A stretch of 64,000 nucleotides of DNA, from NCBI RefSeq assembly GCF_900091725.1, contig NZ_FMBW01000094.1, positions 124,001-188,000 of the forward strand, read 5' to 3'. Numbering within the stretch: the first letter of the stretch is position 1; every line of letters starts with the position of its first letter. Shown here one piece after another: positions 14,953 to 23,911 of this stretch. Both the position numbers and the translations under genes were made by a program. The DNA comes from Streptomyces sp. DvalAA-43. Its GTDB lineage: Bacteria > Actinomycetota > Actinomycetes > Streptomycetales > Streptomycetaceae. Below the pieces are notes generated by a model. It ran no database searches. It worked only from the letters and a program-made list of their open reading frames with translations, and was not told where the DNA came from.

Positions 14953-15593
14953 CGTCCGCGGTCCGCTCCTCGCGGCCGATGGTACTGGCCGGCGGCGCGG
15001 TGCTGCTGCTGGCCGTGGGCCTGCTCGCGCTCATGCTCGTACGGCCCTCCTCGTCCGCGGGTCCCGCCTCGCCCGCGGCCGCCCCCTCGGACGCCTCGGT
15101 CGACGTCGGATTCGCCCGCGACATGTCGATCCACCATCAGCAGGCGGTCGAGATGTCGTTCATCGTCCGGGACCGCACGTCCGACGAGGCGGTACGCCGG
15201 CTCGCGTACGACATCATCAACACCCAGGCCAATCAGCGCGGCATGATGCTCGGCTGGCTGGAGACGTGGGGCCGGGCGAAGTCCTCGGACGCCCCTCCGA
15301 TGCAGTGGATGGGGCACGCCTTCACGCCGAGGGGCGACGGTTCATTGATGCCCGGAATGGCGACCGACACCGAGCTCGACGCGCTGCGGGAGGCCAAGGG
15401 CAGGGCCGCCGAGGTGCTGTTCCTGAAGCTGATGACCTCGCACCACCGGGCCGGGGCGGAGATGGCCCAGGCCGCGGCCGGCTCGGCGGACACGGACGCG
15501 ATCAGGAATCTGGCGGCGGGCATGGTGCGGGGCCAGCAGTCGGAGATCGCGCTCATGGCGGACATGTTGAAGGAACGCGGCGCGAAGGCCTGA
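14949..15593 (+). CDS. DUF305 (ferritin-like, CopM-type) exported protein
   Basis: 214 aa. A membrane anchor/signal segment at residues 10-33 is followed by an extracellular four-helix domain made of two similar halves. The first contains DMSIHHQQAVEMS and the second MTSHHRAGAEMAQ, the paired HH-x-x-A-x-x-M motifs typical of DUF305. Some family members (CopM) bind copper through these Met/His residues. Additional Met-rich segment PPMQWMGHAF lies between. The GTG start at 14949 overlaps the upstream stop. DUF3105 and DUF305 side by side is a recurrent actinobacterial pairing; a shared envelope metal-handling role is inference. Confidence 0.87.
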   Translation: MTSAVRSSRPMVLAGGAVLLLAVGLLALMLVRPSSSAGPASPAAAPSDASVDVGFARDMSIHHQQAVEMSFIVRDRTSDEAVRRLAYDIINTQANQRGMMLGWLETWGRAKSSDAPPMQWMGHAFTPRGDGSLMPGMATDTELDALREAKGRAAEVLFLKLMTSHHRAGAEMAQAAAGSADTDAIRNLAAGMVRGQQSEIALMADMLKERGAKA

Positions 15594-15614
15594 GTGCCGC
15601 GTGCCGGTCTCGGC

Positions 15615-15658
15615 GGCGGTCCGTTCGCGGCGGGGCCCCTCCCCGTGAACGGACCGCC
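15615..15658. terminator. Hairpin terminator after the DUF305 gene
   Basis: 12-bp perfect arms GGCGGTCCGTTC (15615-15626) and complement (15647-15658), 20-nt loop with a further GGGG/CCCC pair. Confidence 0.6.
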
Positions 15659-15717
15659 CACGCCCGGCCCGGCACTCCCGGAGAGTCCGGCCCGCCGGGC
15701 TCGCACAAGGGATCGCA

Positions 15718-15723
15718 TAGGCT
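15718..15723 (+). promoter_or_regulatory. -10 box (TAGGCT) for the ROK regulator
   Basis: TAGGCT, 10 nt before the ATG at 15734 with no Shine-Dalgarno; transcript probably leaderless or with a 2-4 nt leader. Confidence 0.4.
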
Positions 15724-15733
15724 CGGCTCCGAC

Positions 15734-16987
15734 ATGAAGAGCAACGTCACACCGCTGGGGCCCAAGGCCGACAAGGACACCGTGCGCCGGAGCAACCTCA
15801 GCCTCGTGCTGCGGGCCGTCCGCGACGAGGCCGGGGGCGGGGCGACCAGGGCCACGGTCGCCGCCCGGGTGGGACTGACCCGGGCCGCGGTGTCCTCGCT
15901 CGTCGAGCAGTTGCTCGGCCTCGGATTCCTCACCGAGTCCGGCAAGACCTTCAGCGGGCAGGCGGGCCGCCCCGGGACCGCGCTCAAGGTGGCCCGCACC
16001 GGGCCCGCCGGACTCGGCGTGGAGGTCAACATCGACTATGTGTCGGTGTGCGTCGTCGACCTCGCGGGCACCGGGCGGGTGCGGCTCACCGAGCACCTCG
16101 ACAACCGTGGCGCACCGCCCGCGCGGGTACTGGCGCGGGCGGCCGGGATCGCCGCGCGCACCCTGGAGTCGGCGCGCGAGCAGGAGCTGTTCCCGGTGGG
16201 GGTGGCCCTCGCGCTGCCCGGACTGGTCTCCGGCGGGGCGGTGCGCCAGGCGCCCAACCTGGGCTGGAACCGGGTCCCGGCCGATGGTCTCTTCGCCGCC
16301 GCGCTCGCCGCCGAGCGTCCCGGCCGTGCGGCACTGCCGGTGCGCGCGGAGAACGAGGCCAATCTGGCGGCGCTGGCCGAGCTGTGGTTCGGCGGGCTCG
16401 ACGCGATCCGCAGCTTCCTCCACCTCACCGGCGAGATCGGTGTCGGCGGTGCCCTGGTCATCGACGGTGAACTGCTGCGCGGGGCGCACGGATTCGCCGG
16501 GGAGATCGGGCATGTGGTGGTGGACGCCGAGGGGCCGGAGTGCCGGTGCGGCTCGCGCGGCTGTCTGGAGCAGTACGCGGGACAGGCGGCGCTGCTACGG
16601 GCCGCCGGGATCGAGGAGTCCGGCGGCGGGGCCGGGGTGGCCGAGCTGGAACGGCGTGTCCGGGCGGGCGACGAACGGGCGGTGGCCGCGGTCGCGGAGG
16701 CCGGCCGGATGCTGGGGCGGGTGCTGTCCGGGGCGGTGAATCTGCTCGACCCGGACGCGGTGGTGCTCGGCGGTATCTACCGGAACCTGATGCCGTGGCT
16801 GTCGCCGCCCGCCGACGCGGAGCTGACCGGCCGTGTGGTGTCGGGGCTCTGGTCCCCGGGGAGCGGGCGGCTGCGCGCCGCGTCCGTCGCGGGCGACGCG
16901 GCACGGGGCGCAGCGGCGCTGGTGCTGACGGAGGTGCTGGCCGACCCGGTGGCGTACGCGGGCCGTGCGACCGGCGGACCGGGGTGA
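15734..16987 (+). CDS. xylR: ROK-family transcriptional regulator (XylR-like)
   Basis: 417 aa. N-terminal winged helix (residues about 18-80: RRSNLSLVLRAVRD...TRATVAARVGLTRAAVSSLVEQLLGLGFL), then a ROK sugar-kinase-like domain with the glucose site EIGVGGALVIDGELLRGAHGFAGEIGH and the zinc motif CRCGSRGCLEQYA. This is the architecture of XylR/NagC repressors. The ATP-phosphate region is degenerate, as expected for a regulator. It sits directly beside xylA and xylB, ends facing xylA, so xylose control is the obvious role; likely sites are the ATTTGTTC-type repeats in the xylA-xylB divergent region. The symbol is by context. Confidence 0.85.
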   Translation: MKSNVTPLGPKADKDTVRRSNLSLVLRAVRDEAGGGATRATVAARVGLTRAAVSSLVEQLLGLGFLTESGKTFSGQAGRPGTALKVARTGPAGLGVEVNIDYVSVCVVDLAGTGRVRLTEHLDNRGAPPARVLARAAGIAARTLESAREQELFPVGVALALPGLVSGGAVRQAPNLGWNRVPADGLFAAALAAERPGRAALPVRAENEANLAALAELWFGGLDAIRSFLHLTGEIGVGGALVIDGELLRGAHGFAGEIGHVVVDAEGPECRCGSRGCLEQYAGQAALLRAAGIEESGGGAGVAELERRVRAGDERAVAAVAEAGRMLGRVLSGAVNLLDPDAVVLGGIYRNLMPWLSPPADAELTGRVVSGLWSPGSGRLRAASVAGDAARGAAALVLTEVLADPVAYAGRATGGPG

Positions 16988-16993
16988 ACGGGC

Positions 16994-17021
16994 CGGGGCG
17001 GCCGGGCCCGCGGCCGCCCCG
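16994..17021. terminator. Bidirectional terminator between xylR-like gene and xylA
   Basis: 10-bp stem CGGGGCGGCC / GGCCGCCCCG, 8-nt loop, between convergent genes. Confidence 0.55.
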
Positions 17022-17096
17022 TCGCGCGTCCCGTGACGCCGAGGGGCCGCACGCGACGGCCCCCGTGCCCGGGTGGCACGCGCATGCGCCCCGGGT

Positions 17097-18266
17097 TCAG
17101 CGGACCCCGAGCAGGTGGTCCATCGCCAGCTGGTCCAGGGCCTCGAACGCCATGCCCCGTTCCGCCGCCGCGTCCACGTCGAACTCCTCGAACGCCGACC
17201 GGTCGGCCAGCAGCCCGGCCACGCCGTCCTGTGCGGTGGGGCGGGCCAGTTCGTCGAGCCGGGACGCGCGCAGCGCCTCCCGCACGGCGGGGTCGGCGCG
17301 GAACGCGGCGGCGCGCTCCTTGAGGATCAGATAGTTGCGCATGCACCCCGCGGCCGACGCCCAGACGCCGTCGAGGTCCTCGGTGCGCGGCGGCTTGAAG
17401 TCGAAGTGGCGCGGCCCCGCGTAACCACCCGTCTCCAGCAGGTCGACGAGCCAGAACGCCTGGCGCAGATCGCCCGCCCCGAAGCGCAGGTCCTGGTCGT
17501 ACTTGATGCCGGACTGACCGTTCAGATCGATGTGGAAGAGCTTGCCCGCCCACAGCGCCTGCGCGATGCCGTGCGGGAAGTTCAGACCGGCCATCTGCTC
17601 GTGCCCGGTCTCCGGGTTGACGCCGACCAGCTCCGGGCGTTCCAGGCGCTCGATGAAGGCGAGGGCGTGGCCGATGGTCGGCAGCAGGATGTCGCCGCGC
17701 GGCTCGTTCGGCTTGGGCTCGATGGCGAACCGGAGGTCGTAGCCCTGCTCGGTGACATGGTCGCCGAGCAGGTCGAAGGCTTCCTTCATGCGGTCCAGGG
17801 CGACCCGGATGTCCTTGGCGGCGCCGGACTCGGAGCCCTCGCGGCCGCCCCAGGCCACATAGGTGGTGGCGCCCAGCTCGACGGCGAGGTCGATGTTGCG
17901 GAGGGTCTTGCGCAGCGCGTAACGGCGTACGTCACGGTCGTTGGCGGTGAACGCGCCGTCCTTGAAGACCGGGTGGGTGAAGAGGTTGGTCGTCGCCATG
18001 GGGACGACCAGCCCGGCCGCGTCCAGCGCCTGCCGGAACCGCTTCACGATCCCCTCTCGCTCGGTCTCCGTCGAGCCGAACGGAATCAGGTCGTCGTCGT
18101 GGAAGGTCACCCCGTACGCGCCCAGCTCCGCGAGGCGCCGCACGGATTCCACCGGATCGATGGGTGCGCGGGTCGCGTCGCCGAACGGGTCTCGCCCCTG
18201 CCAGCCCACCGTCCAGAGTCCGAAGGTGAACCGGTCGTCGGGGGTGGGCGTGAAGCGTTCCGTCAT
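17097..18266 (-). CDS. xylA: Xylose isomerase
   Basis: 389 aa, the standard length of Streptomyces class I xylose isomerase, which converts D-xylose to D-xylulose (and D-glucose to D-fructose). Active-site and metal residues are in place: catalytic His/Asp in VTFHDDDLIPFG, AIEPKPNEP (Lys/Glu of the second metal site), NPETGHEQMAG, FHIDLNGQ-x-x-x-KYDQDLRFG, and the late Asp in HFDFKPPR. Start ATG at 18266. It is divergent from xylB with a 204-bp intergenic region and convergent with the ROK regulator. Together these form a complete xylose entry pathway, although no xylose transporter is visible in the window. Confidence 0.97.
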   Translation of the reverse strand: MTERFTPTPDDRFTFGLWTVGWQGRDPFGDATRAPIDPVESVRRLAELGAYGVTFHDDDLIPFGSTETEREGIVKRFRQALDAAGLVVPMATTNLFTHPVFKDGAFTANDRDVRRYALRKTLRNIDLAVELGATTYVAWGGREGSESGAAKDIRVALDRMKEAFDLLGDHVTEQGYDLRFAIEPKPNEPRGDILLPTIGHALAFIERLERPELVGVNPETGHEQMAGLNFPHGIAQALWAGKLFHIDLNGQSGIKYDQDLRFGAGDLRQAFWLVDLLETGGYAGPRHFDFKPPRTEDLDGVWASAAGCMRNYLILKERAAAFRADPAVREALRASRLDELARPTAQDGVAGLLADRSAFEEFDVDAAAERGMAFEALDQLAMDHLLGVR

Positions 18267-18470
18267 CGTCTGGCCGCCTTCGGTGCCGTGGGGCCCAGGA
18301 CGTTCGAGGCGCCCGAGCCTTATTTGTTCAGTGACATGACTAATGATGCACGGACCACCCCTGGCGCGTAACCCCTCGCCGCCTCGGACTGTTCGGCGCA
18401 CCCTCGATCCCGTAATTTGTTCCGTGCACGACCGAATCCCGCACCACCTGCCGCACAGGAATGAGGGCCC
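18267..18470. promoter_or_regulatory. xylA-xylB divergent control region with paired repeats
   Basis: Two copies of ATTTGTTC-N-GTG (at 18322-18333 and 18415-18426), 93 bp apart in the same orientation, one near each gene's promoter. Sequence TAATGATGCACGGAC at about 18341 is a partial inverted version of the second. These are the probable sites for the ROK repressor; looping is possible. Confidence 0.5.
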
Positions 18471-19952
18471 ATGCCGCCGCGTACCGTCGTCATCGGCGTG
18501 GACAGTTCCACCCAGTCCACCAAGGCGGCCTTCGTCGACGCCGCGAACGGCCGGCTGCTCGGCGTCGGCCGCGCACCGCATGTCGTCAGCGGCGAGGCCG
18601 GGGCCCGGGAGAGCGACCCGGAGCTGTGGTGGCGGGCGCTGCGGGCCGCCGTCGCCGCCGGGCTGAAGGAGTCCGGGGTGGCCGCCTCGGCCGTGACCGG
18701 CATCGCGGTCGCCGGACAGCAGCACGGGCTGGTCGTCCTCGACCGGTCGGGCCGCCCGCTGCGCCCCGCGATGCTGTGGAACGACACCCGCTCCGCCCCG
18801 CAGGCCGCCGCGCTCATCGAGGAGTTCGGCGGTCCGGACGCCTGGACCGCGCGGACCGGGTCGGTGCCGGTGGCCGCCGTCACCGCGTCGAAGTGGCGGT
18901 GGCTGCGGGAGAACGAGCCGGACATCGCCGCCGCGGCGGCGGCCGTGCGTCTGCCCCACGACTTCCTGACCGAACGGCTCACGGGCATCGCCGTCACCGA
19001 CCCCGGCGACGCCTCGGGCACCGGCTGGTACTCCACCGCGACCGGCGCCTACGACCCCGTACTCCTCGAACTCCTCGACCTGGAAGCCGCGTTGCTGCCC
19101 GAGGTGGCCGGGACCGGTGCGACACGCGTCGGCCCTCTGACCGCCGGGGCGGCCGACGCGCTCGGGCTGCCGGCCACGACCGCCGTGGCCGCGGGCACCG
19201 GGGACAACATGAGCGCCGCCGTCGGCCTCGGCCTGGGCGGCGCCGGGCTCCTCGACCACCCCGTCCTCAGTCTCGGCACCTCGGGCACGGTCTTCGCCGC
19301 CTCCCGGACCCGGCCCGCGTCAGCGGCACTCTCCGGCTTCGCCGCGACGGACGGTACGTATCTCCCGCTGGCCTGCACCCTCAACTGCACGCTCGCCGTG
19401 GACAAGGTCGCGGCGCTGCTCGGCCTGGACCGCGACGACGCGTCCCCCGGCGGCGAGGCGGTGCTCCTCCCCTATCTCGACGGCGAGCGCACCCCCGATC
19501 TGCCCACCGCCGCCGGTTTGCTCACCGGGCTCCGGCACGACACCACGCCCCGTCAGCTCCTCGGCGCCGCCTACGAGGGCGCCGTCGTCACCGTGCTGCG
19601 CGCCCTCGACGAACTGCTGCGGGCCTGCGGCCTCGACCCGGCCGATCCCGGGGTGGCCGACCGGCCGTTGCGCCTGATCGGCGGCGGGGCGCGGGGGCGG
19701 ACCTGGGTGGAGACGGTACGGCGGCTCTCCGGCCGGCCCGTGATCGTTCCCGGCGGCGGCGAACCGGTGGCGCTGGGCGCCGCCGCACTGGCCGCGGCCG
19801 CGGCCACCGGCGCCGACCCCGTCGCGATCGCCGCAGGATGGGGCACCGGCGAGGACGCCCAACTGCCGCCCGTACCAAGGGACTTGACCACATGGGACCG
19901 GATCGGGTCGGTTCTGGAACGCGCCTCGGGCCCGTTGCTCGGCGGTTTCTGA
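18471..19952 (+). CDS. xylB: Xylulokinase
   Basis: 493 aa FGGY carbohydrate kinase, phosphorylating D-xylulose to xylulose-5-phosphate. It shows the N-terminal phosphate loop GVDSSTQSTKA, the family site AVAGQQHGLVVLD and MLWNDTRS, a catalytic Asp in LTGIAVTDPGDASGTGWYS, GTGDNMSAAVGLG, and the C-terminal adenosine motif RLIGGGARGRTW followed by GEPVALGAAALAA. The ATG at 18471 follows AGGA-AUGAGG. It is divergent from xylA and controlled from the shared region. Nothing is unusual. Confidence 0.96.
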   Translation: MPPRTVVIGVDSSTQSTKAAFVDAANGRLLGVGRAPHVVSGEAGARESDPELWWRALRAAVAAGLKESGVAASAVTGIAVAGQQHGLVVLDRSGRPLRPAMLWNDTRSAPQAAALIEEFGGPDAWTARTGSVPVAAVTASKWRWLRENEPDIAAAAAAVRLPHDFLTERLTGIAVTDPGDASGTGWYSTATGAYDPVLLELLDLEAALLPEVAGTGATRVGPLTAGAADALGLPATTAVAAGTGDNMSAAVGLGLGGAGLLDHPVLSLGTSGTVFAASRTRPASAALSGFAATDGTYLPLACTLNCTLAVDKVAALLGLDRDDASPGGEAVLLPYLDGERTPDLPTAAGLLTGLRHDTTPRQLLGAAYEGAVVTVLRALDELLRACGLDPADPGVADRPLRLIGGGARGRTWVETVRRLSGRPVIVPGGGEPVALGAAALAAAAATGADPVAIAAGWGTGEDAQLPPVPRDLTTWDRIGSVLERASGPLLGGF

Positions 19953-19979
19953 CGGTTCCACGGCCGGTTCCGGACCGGT

Positions 19980-20009
19980 TTGGGGTAGCGAACCGATCTT
20001 CACTACTAT
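19980..20009 (+). promoter_or_regulatory. Promoter of the leaderless VWA gene
   Basis: -35 TTGGGG (19980-19985), 18-bp spacer, -10 TACTAT (20004-20009), then 6 nt to ATG at 20016. No Shine-Dalgarno. One of the clearest leaderless promoters in the window. Confidence 0.6.
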
Positions 20010-20015
20010 CCGGCG

Positions 20016-21293
20016 ATGATCATAAGTAAAAGGCTGACGGTCGGGGTGGGCATCCTGCTCGCCACCCTGACCGCCGGGCTCGGTTCGGCGCTCCCCGCGG
20101 CCGCCGACGAAGCCCCCGCCCAACCCTCCCCCAAGGTCGAGCTGGTGCTCGACGTCAGCGGCTCCATGCGGACCCGCGACATCGACGGCCAGTCCCGGAT
20201 GACAGCCGCCAAGCAGGCGTTCAACGAGGTCCTGGACGCGGTGCCCGAGCAGGTGGAACTCGGCATCCGCACGCTCGGCGCCGACTATCCGGGCAACGAC
20301 CGCAAGGTCGGCTGCAAGGACACCAAGCAGCTCTACCCGGTCGGCCCGCTGGACCGCACCGAGGCCAAGACCGCGGTCGCCACCCTGGCCCCCACCGGCT
20401 GGACCCCGATCGGCCCGGCCCTGCTGGGCGCCGCCGACGACCTGAAGGGCGGCGACTCCACCCGGCGGATCGTACTGATCAGTGACGGCGAGGACACCTG
20501 CGGACCGCTCGACCCGTGCGAGGTCGCCCGTGACATCGCGGCCCGCGGCATCCACCTCGTCATCGACACCCTGGGCCTGGTGCCCAACGCGAAGATCCGC
20601 GAACAGCTGACCTGCATCGCCGAGGCCACCGGCGGCACCTACACCGCGGTCCAGCACACCGATGAACTCTCCGGCCGCGTCAAGCAGTTGGTCGACCGGG
20701 CCGCCGAGCCCGTCGTCACCCCCGTGGCGACCGAGGGCGCGGACGCCTGCTCCGACGCACCGCAGCTCAAGCCCGGCCTCTACACCGACCGCGAGAAGTT
20801 CGGCCAGCACCGCTGGTACCGGGTGGATGTGCTGCCCGGCCAGGAACTGCGCGCCTCCGTCAGCGTCTTCGCCGACCGCGCCATGAACAACGACTACGGC
20901 GTACTGCTGCGGGCGCTCACCGTGCACGGCAGGGAGATCGTACGGGGCTCGGAGTCGGGCACCGGCCGCACGGACGCGATCTCCTCCGGCCTGCGCTATC
21001 CGAAGCCCGAGCAGGACGGCACGGACAGCGATGACAAGCCGGCCGCCGAGACCGTGTGCCTCCAGGTCGGCAACTCCTTCTCGGCCCCCGCTTCGGTGAA
21101 GACCTCGCCCGGCATGCCGGTCGAGCTGACCGTGGACCTGGTGGACGCCCCGGACGACGCCGCCGATGTCGCCGCGTTCGGACTCGGCCGCGGCTGGTGG
21201 CTGCTGGGCGTGCTGATCCTCACCGGCCTGATCGCCGGCCTGCTCTTCGGCTGGATCTCGCGCTGGCGCGTCGCCGTCTGGAGGACCAACTGA
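20016..21293 (+). CDS. Exported von Willebrand factor A domain protein
   Basis: 425 aa. A Sec signal peptide (residues 1-31, cleavage about AAA-DEAP) is followed by a VWA domain with an intact MIDAS metal site: LVLDVSGSM (DxSxS), then T in APTGWTPIG and D in VLISDGEDTC. Four Cys in GEDTCGPLDPC / LTCIAE suggest disulfides. The C-terminal half (about 235-385) is a beta domain of unknown type, followed by one membrane helix (about 393-415) and a short basic tail, so it is a surface protein anchored in the membrane. Translation of the next gene is coupled (TGATG). Both proteins share topology and probably form a complex; ligand unknown. Confidence 0.85.
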   Translation: MIISKRLTVGVGILLATLTAGLGSALPAAADEAPAQPSPKVELVLDVSGSMRTRDIDGQSRMTAAKQAFNEVLDAVPEQVELGIRTLGADYPGNDRKVGCKDTKQLYPVGPLDRTEAKTAVATLAPTGWTPIGPALLGAADDLKGGDSTRRIVLISDGEDTCGPLDPCEVARDIAARGIHLVIDTLGLVPNAKIREQLTCIAEATGGTYTAVQHTDELSGRVKQLVDRAAEPVVTPVATEGADACSDAPQLKPGLYTDREKFGQHRWYRVDVLPGQELRASVSVFADRAMNNDYGVLLRALTVHGREIVRGSESGTGRTDAISSGLRYPKPEQDGTDSDDKPAAETVCLQVGNSFSAPASVKTSPGMPVELTVDLVDAPDDAADVAAFGLGRGWWLLGVLILTGLIAGLLFGWISRWRVAVWRTN

Positions 21294-22141
21294 TGATGCG
21301 TACGACACGTGTACTCGCCGGTGCGCTGCTCACCGGGCTCGCCCTGCTGACATCGGCGGGCGCCGCGGCGGCCGACGACCCCTCCGCGAGCCCGAGCCCG
21401 AGCTCCTCCGACGACGCGTCCGGCCCCACCGAGGCCGGCACCACCTTCCGTACGGCGACGGCCCTCCAGCAGAACCAGCGCGCCACCGCCGGGGCCTCCA
21501 CGGGTGACTACCTGTACTGGGTCTTCCCCGCCGACGCGGGCCAGCGGGCCACCGTCAAGGCGAAGATCACCCTGCCCGAGAACGCCACCCGGCACGGCAC
21601 ATCGACCTGGCAGGTCGACGTGTACGACGGGCTGCGGCGCCGCCAGGCCTGCATGTACGGGCGCCAGACCGGCAAGGCCGGGGCCGACGCGTCGGCCGTC
21701 GAGCTGACCTGTGTCCTGCGGACCGTCCGCGCCTGGGCCGAGCCGTGGGCCAACGACCCGCTGCCGGGCAGCTACTACGTACGCCTGACGGTCGTGGATC
21801 TGCCCTCGGCCGACCTCGGTCTTCCGGTGCAGACCGAGGTCGAGGTCACGGCGGCCGACAAGGGCGGTGCCGGCGATGTGGACGGCACGCTCGCCCAGCC
21901 GCTGGTCCCCGGTGTGTCCTCCGTCGCGCAGGCCTCGGACGGTTCGTCGGACGACGGCGACAGCGCGACTCCCAAGGTCTCGCTCGGCAGTGAGCCCGAG
22001 GACGGCTGGGCCTCGGGCTGGTGGACCGACCGCTGGCTGTGGACGGTCGGCGGCGGAATCCTGGGGGCGCTCGCGGGGGTCTTCGGCTACTCCCTCACCC
22101 GCGGCAGCGGCCGCCCGTCTCGGGTCCCGCCGGGCGTCTGA
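21293..22141 (+). CDS. Exported membrane-anchored partner of the VWA protein
   Basis: 282 aa, no named family recognised. Signal peptide at residues 1-27 (ALLTSAGAAAA-DD), a Ser/Pro-rich stretch, then a beta-rich domain with ATALQQNQRATAGASTGDYLYWVFPADAGQRATVKAKI resembling the pre-peptidase-like domain that also occurs in the C-terminal half of the upstream VWA protein. Two Cys (QACMYG, ELTCVLR) may pair. A membrane helix at about 245-265 and a short basic tail anchor it. The ATG at 21293 overlaps the upstream stop. A perfect 19-bp terminator follows at 22150. Confidence 0.75.
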   Translation: MMRTTRVLAGALLTGLALLTSAGAAAADDPSASPSPSSSDDASGPTEAGTTFRTATALQQNQRATAGASTGDYLYWVFPADAGQRATVKAKITLPENATRHGTSTWQVDVYDGLRRRQACMYGRQTGKAGADASAVELTCVLRTVRAWAEPWANDPLPGSYYVRLTVVDLPSADLGLPVQTEVEVTAADKGGAGDVDGTLAQPLVPGVSSVAQASDGSSDDGDSATPKVSLGSEPEDGWASGWWTDRWLWTVGGGILGALAGVFGYSLTRGSGRPSRVPPGV

Positions 22142-22149
22142 CGCGACCG

Positions 22150-22190
22150 CACCGTAGGGCGGGCCCGGATCCCGGGCCCGCCCTACGGTG
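22150..22190 (+). terminator. Strong terminator after the VWA operon
   Basis: 19-bp perfect arms (22150-22168 and 22172-22190; begins CACCGTAGGGCGGGC) with a 3-nt loop, 8 nt after the stop. Confidence 0.85.
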
Positions 22191-22369
22191 GCGGACGGCG
22201 TCGCCTCCGCCCCGCCCGCCCGAACCGCCCCCGGGGCGGCACCGCGCGCGACTACGCTCGACAACTCACGTACCGAATAAGGCCGATGGTGTTCTCCACG
22301 GCTGCGGTACCGCTGATGTCAGGTCGCCGCGCACCGCATCCGGTGCGCCACGAGGGAGCGGAGACTTTC

Positions 22370-23737
22370 ATGTCCACGGAGACCGGCCCGGTCATCGACG
22401 CCGAGCCGCGCAGCCACCGGATCGCGCCGGGCCCGAAGGGGCTGCCGTTCCTCGGGAACCTGCCGCAGTTCGGCAAGAACCCCCTCGCCTTCTTCGAGCG
22501 GCTGCGCTCCCACGGGGACATGGTGGGCTGGCGATTCGGCCCCAACTCCTGCGTGTACATAGCCGATCCGGACTGCATAGGCGAGCTGCTCACCGAGACG
22601 GAACGCTCCTTCGACCAGCCGGCACTCGGCATCGCCTTCCGCACCGTGATGGGCAACGGCGTGGTGGTCGCCCGGGGCACGGACTGGCGCCGGAAGCGGT
22701 CGCTGGTGCAGCCTTCCGTACGCCCCAAGCAGGTGCGGTCCTACGCGGCGACGATGGCGAGCAGCACGGTGGAGCTGGCGGACACCTGGTCGGACGGTGA
22801 ACGCGTCGACGTCAAACGGGAGATGGCGGCACTGACCCAGCGGATCGCCGTGCGCACCATCTTCGGCGTCGACACGGCGGCCGACGCCGAGGCGATGGGC
22901 CGGGCGATGGATGTGGCACAGCAGGAGATCGGCAAGGAGTTCGCCGGTATCGGCGCGTTACTGCCGGACTGGGTGCCGACTCCCGGTCGGGCCAGGATCA
23001 GGAAGGCAGCGGCGGTCATCGACGCGGAAGTGGGCCGGGTCGTCGCCCGGCACCGCGACGGCGGGGACGAGCGGCCCGATCTGCTGAGCCGGCTGCTGAC
23101 CGCGGTCGACGAGACCGGTGCGCACCTCACCGACCGGGAGATCCGCGACGAGACGGTCACGCTGTACATCGGCGGGCACGAGACGACCAGCTCCACGCTG
23201 GTGTGGGCCTGGTATCTGCTCTCCCGCAACCCCCGGGTGCGTACCGCCCTCGCCGAGGAGCTGGACCGGGTCCTCGGTGACCGGGAGCCGGAGTTCGACG
23301 ACTACGCGCGGCTGACGTACACCCAGTCGGTGGTCAAGGAGACCCTGCGCCTCTACCCGACGATCTGGCTGGTCACCGGGGTCGCGAAGGAGGGGGCGCG
23401 GATCGGCGGGGTGCCGATGCCGGAGGGTACCCGGGTGTGGACGAGCCAGTGGGTGACGCAGCGCGACGCACGGTGGTTTCCCGAGCCGGAGGAGTTCCGC
23501 CCCGAGCGCTGGGACCCGGAGACGGGCGACGACATCGCGGAGTACGCCTGGTTCCCGTTCGGCGGCGGGCCCCGGGTCTGTCTGGGCACCCGGTTCGCGA
23601 TGGTCGAGGCGGTGCTGATCCTGGCCGTGCTGGCCCGCCGCTTCGAGCTGGACGTGGATCCGGGCGTCGTCGGTCCGGTGCCGTCGCTGACGCTGCAACC
23701 GGACCGGGACGTGCTGGCGACGATCCGGGCGCGGTGA
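22370..23737 (+). CDS. Cytochrome P450 with an in-frame TTA codon
   Basis: 455 aa P450 of the eukaryote-like class seen in CYP102 haem domains and CYP170-type enzymes: proline-rich GPKGLPFLGNLPQFG near the N-terminus, I-helix oxygen motif GGHETTSS, K-helix KETLRL (ExxR intact), PERF-type FRPERWDPE, and haem loop FPFGGGPRVCLGTRFA with the axial Cys. No redox partner is adjacent. The ATG at 22370 follows GAGGGAGCGGAGA. Codon 197 (22958-22960) is TTA, so translation should depend on the bldA tRNA and be tied to development in Streptomyces. Substrate unknown; a fatty acid or terpenoid is possible for this class. Confidence 0.88.
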   Translation: MSTETGPVIDAEPRSHRIAPGPKGLPFLGNLPQFGKNPLAFFERLRSHGDMVGWRFGPNSCVYIADPDCIGELLTETERSFDQPALGIAFRTVMGNGVVVARGTDWRRKRSLVQPSVRPKQVRSYAATMASSTVELADTWSDGERVDVKREMAALTQRIAVRTIFGVDTAADAEAMGRAMDVAQQEIGKEFAGIGALLPDWVPTPGRARIRKAAAVIDAEVGRVVARHRDGGDERPDLLSRLLTAVDETGAHLTDREIRDETVTLYIGGHETTSSTLVWAWYLLSRNPRVRTALAEELDRVLGDREPEFDDYARLTYTQSVVKETLRLYPTIWLVTGVAKEGARIGGVPMPEGTRVWTSQWVTQRDARWFPEPEEFRPERWDPETGDDIAEYAWFPFGGGPRVCLGTRFAMVEAVLILAVLARRFELDVDPGVVGPVPSLTLQPDRDVLATIRAR

Positions 23738-23911
23738 CGGAACGCGGGGCGGGGCCGTGGGCGCCGGCACGGGTAGGCGCCGCCACGGATATACCGAACC
23801 GATATGTCCGATCTGTCGCGGAGGTCAGGTCATCCGGTTCACAATGTCCATGTCGGCCGCACCGGCCGGCGGGCCGTTACCGCAGGCTGTCGATCCAAGG
23901 GGAGAAACACC

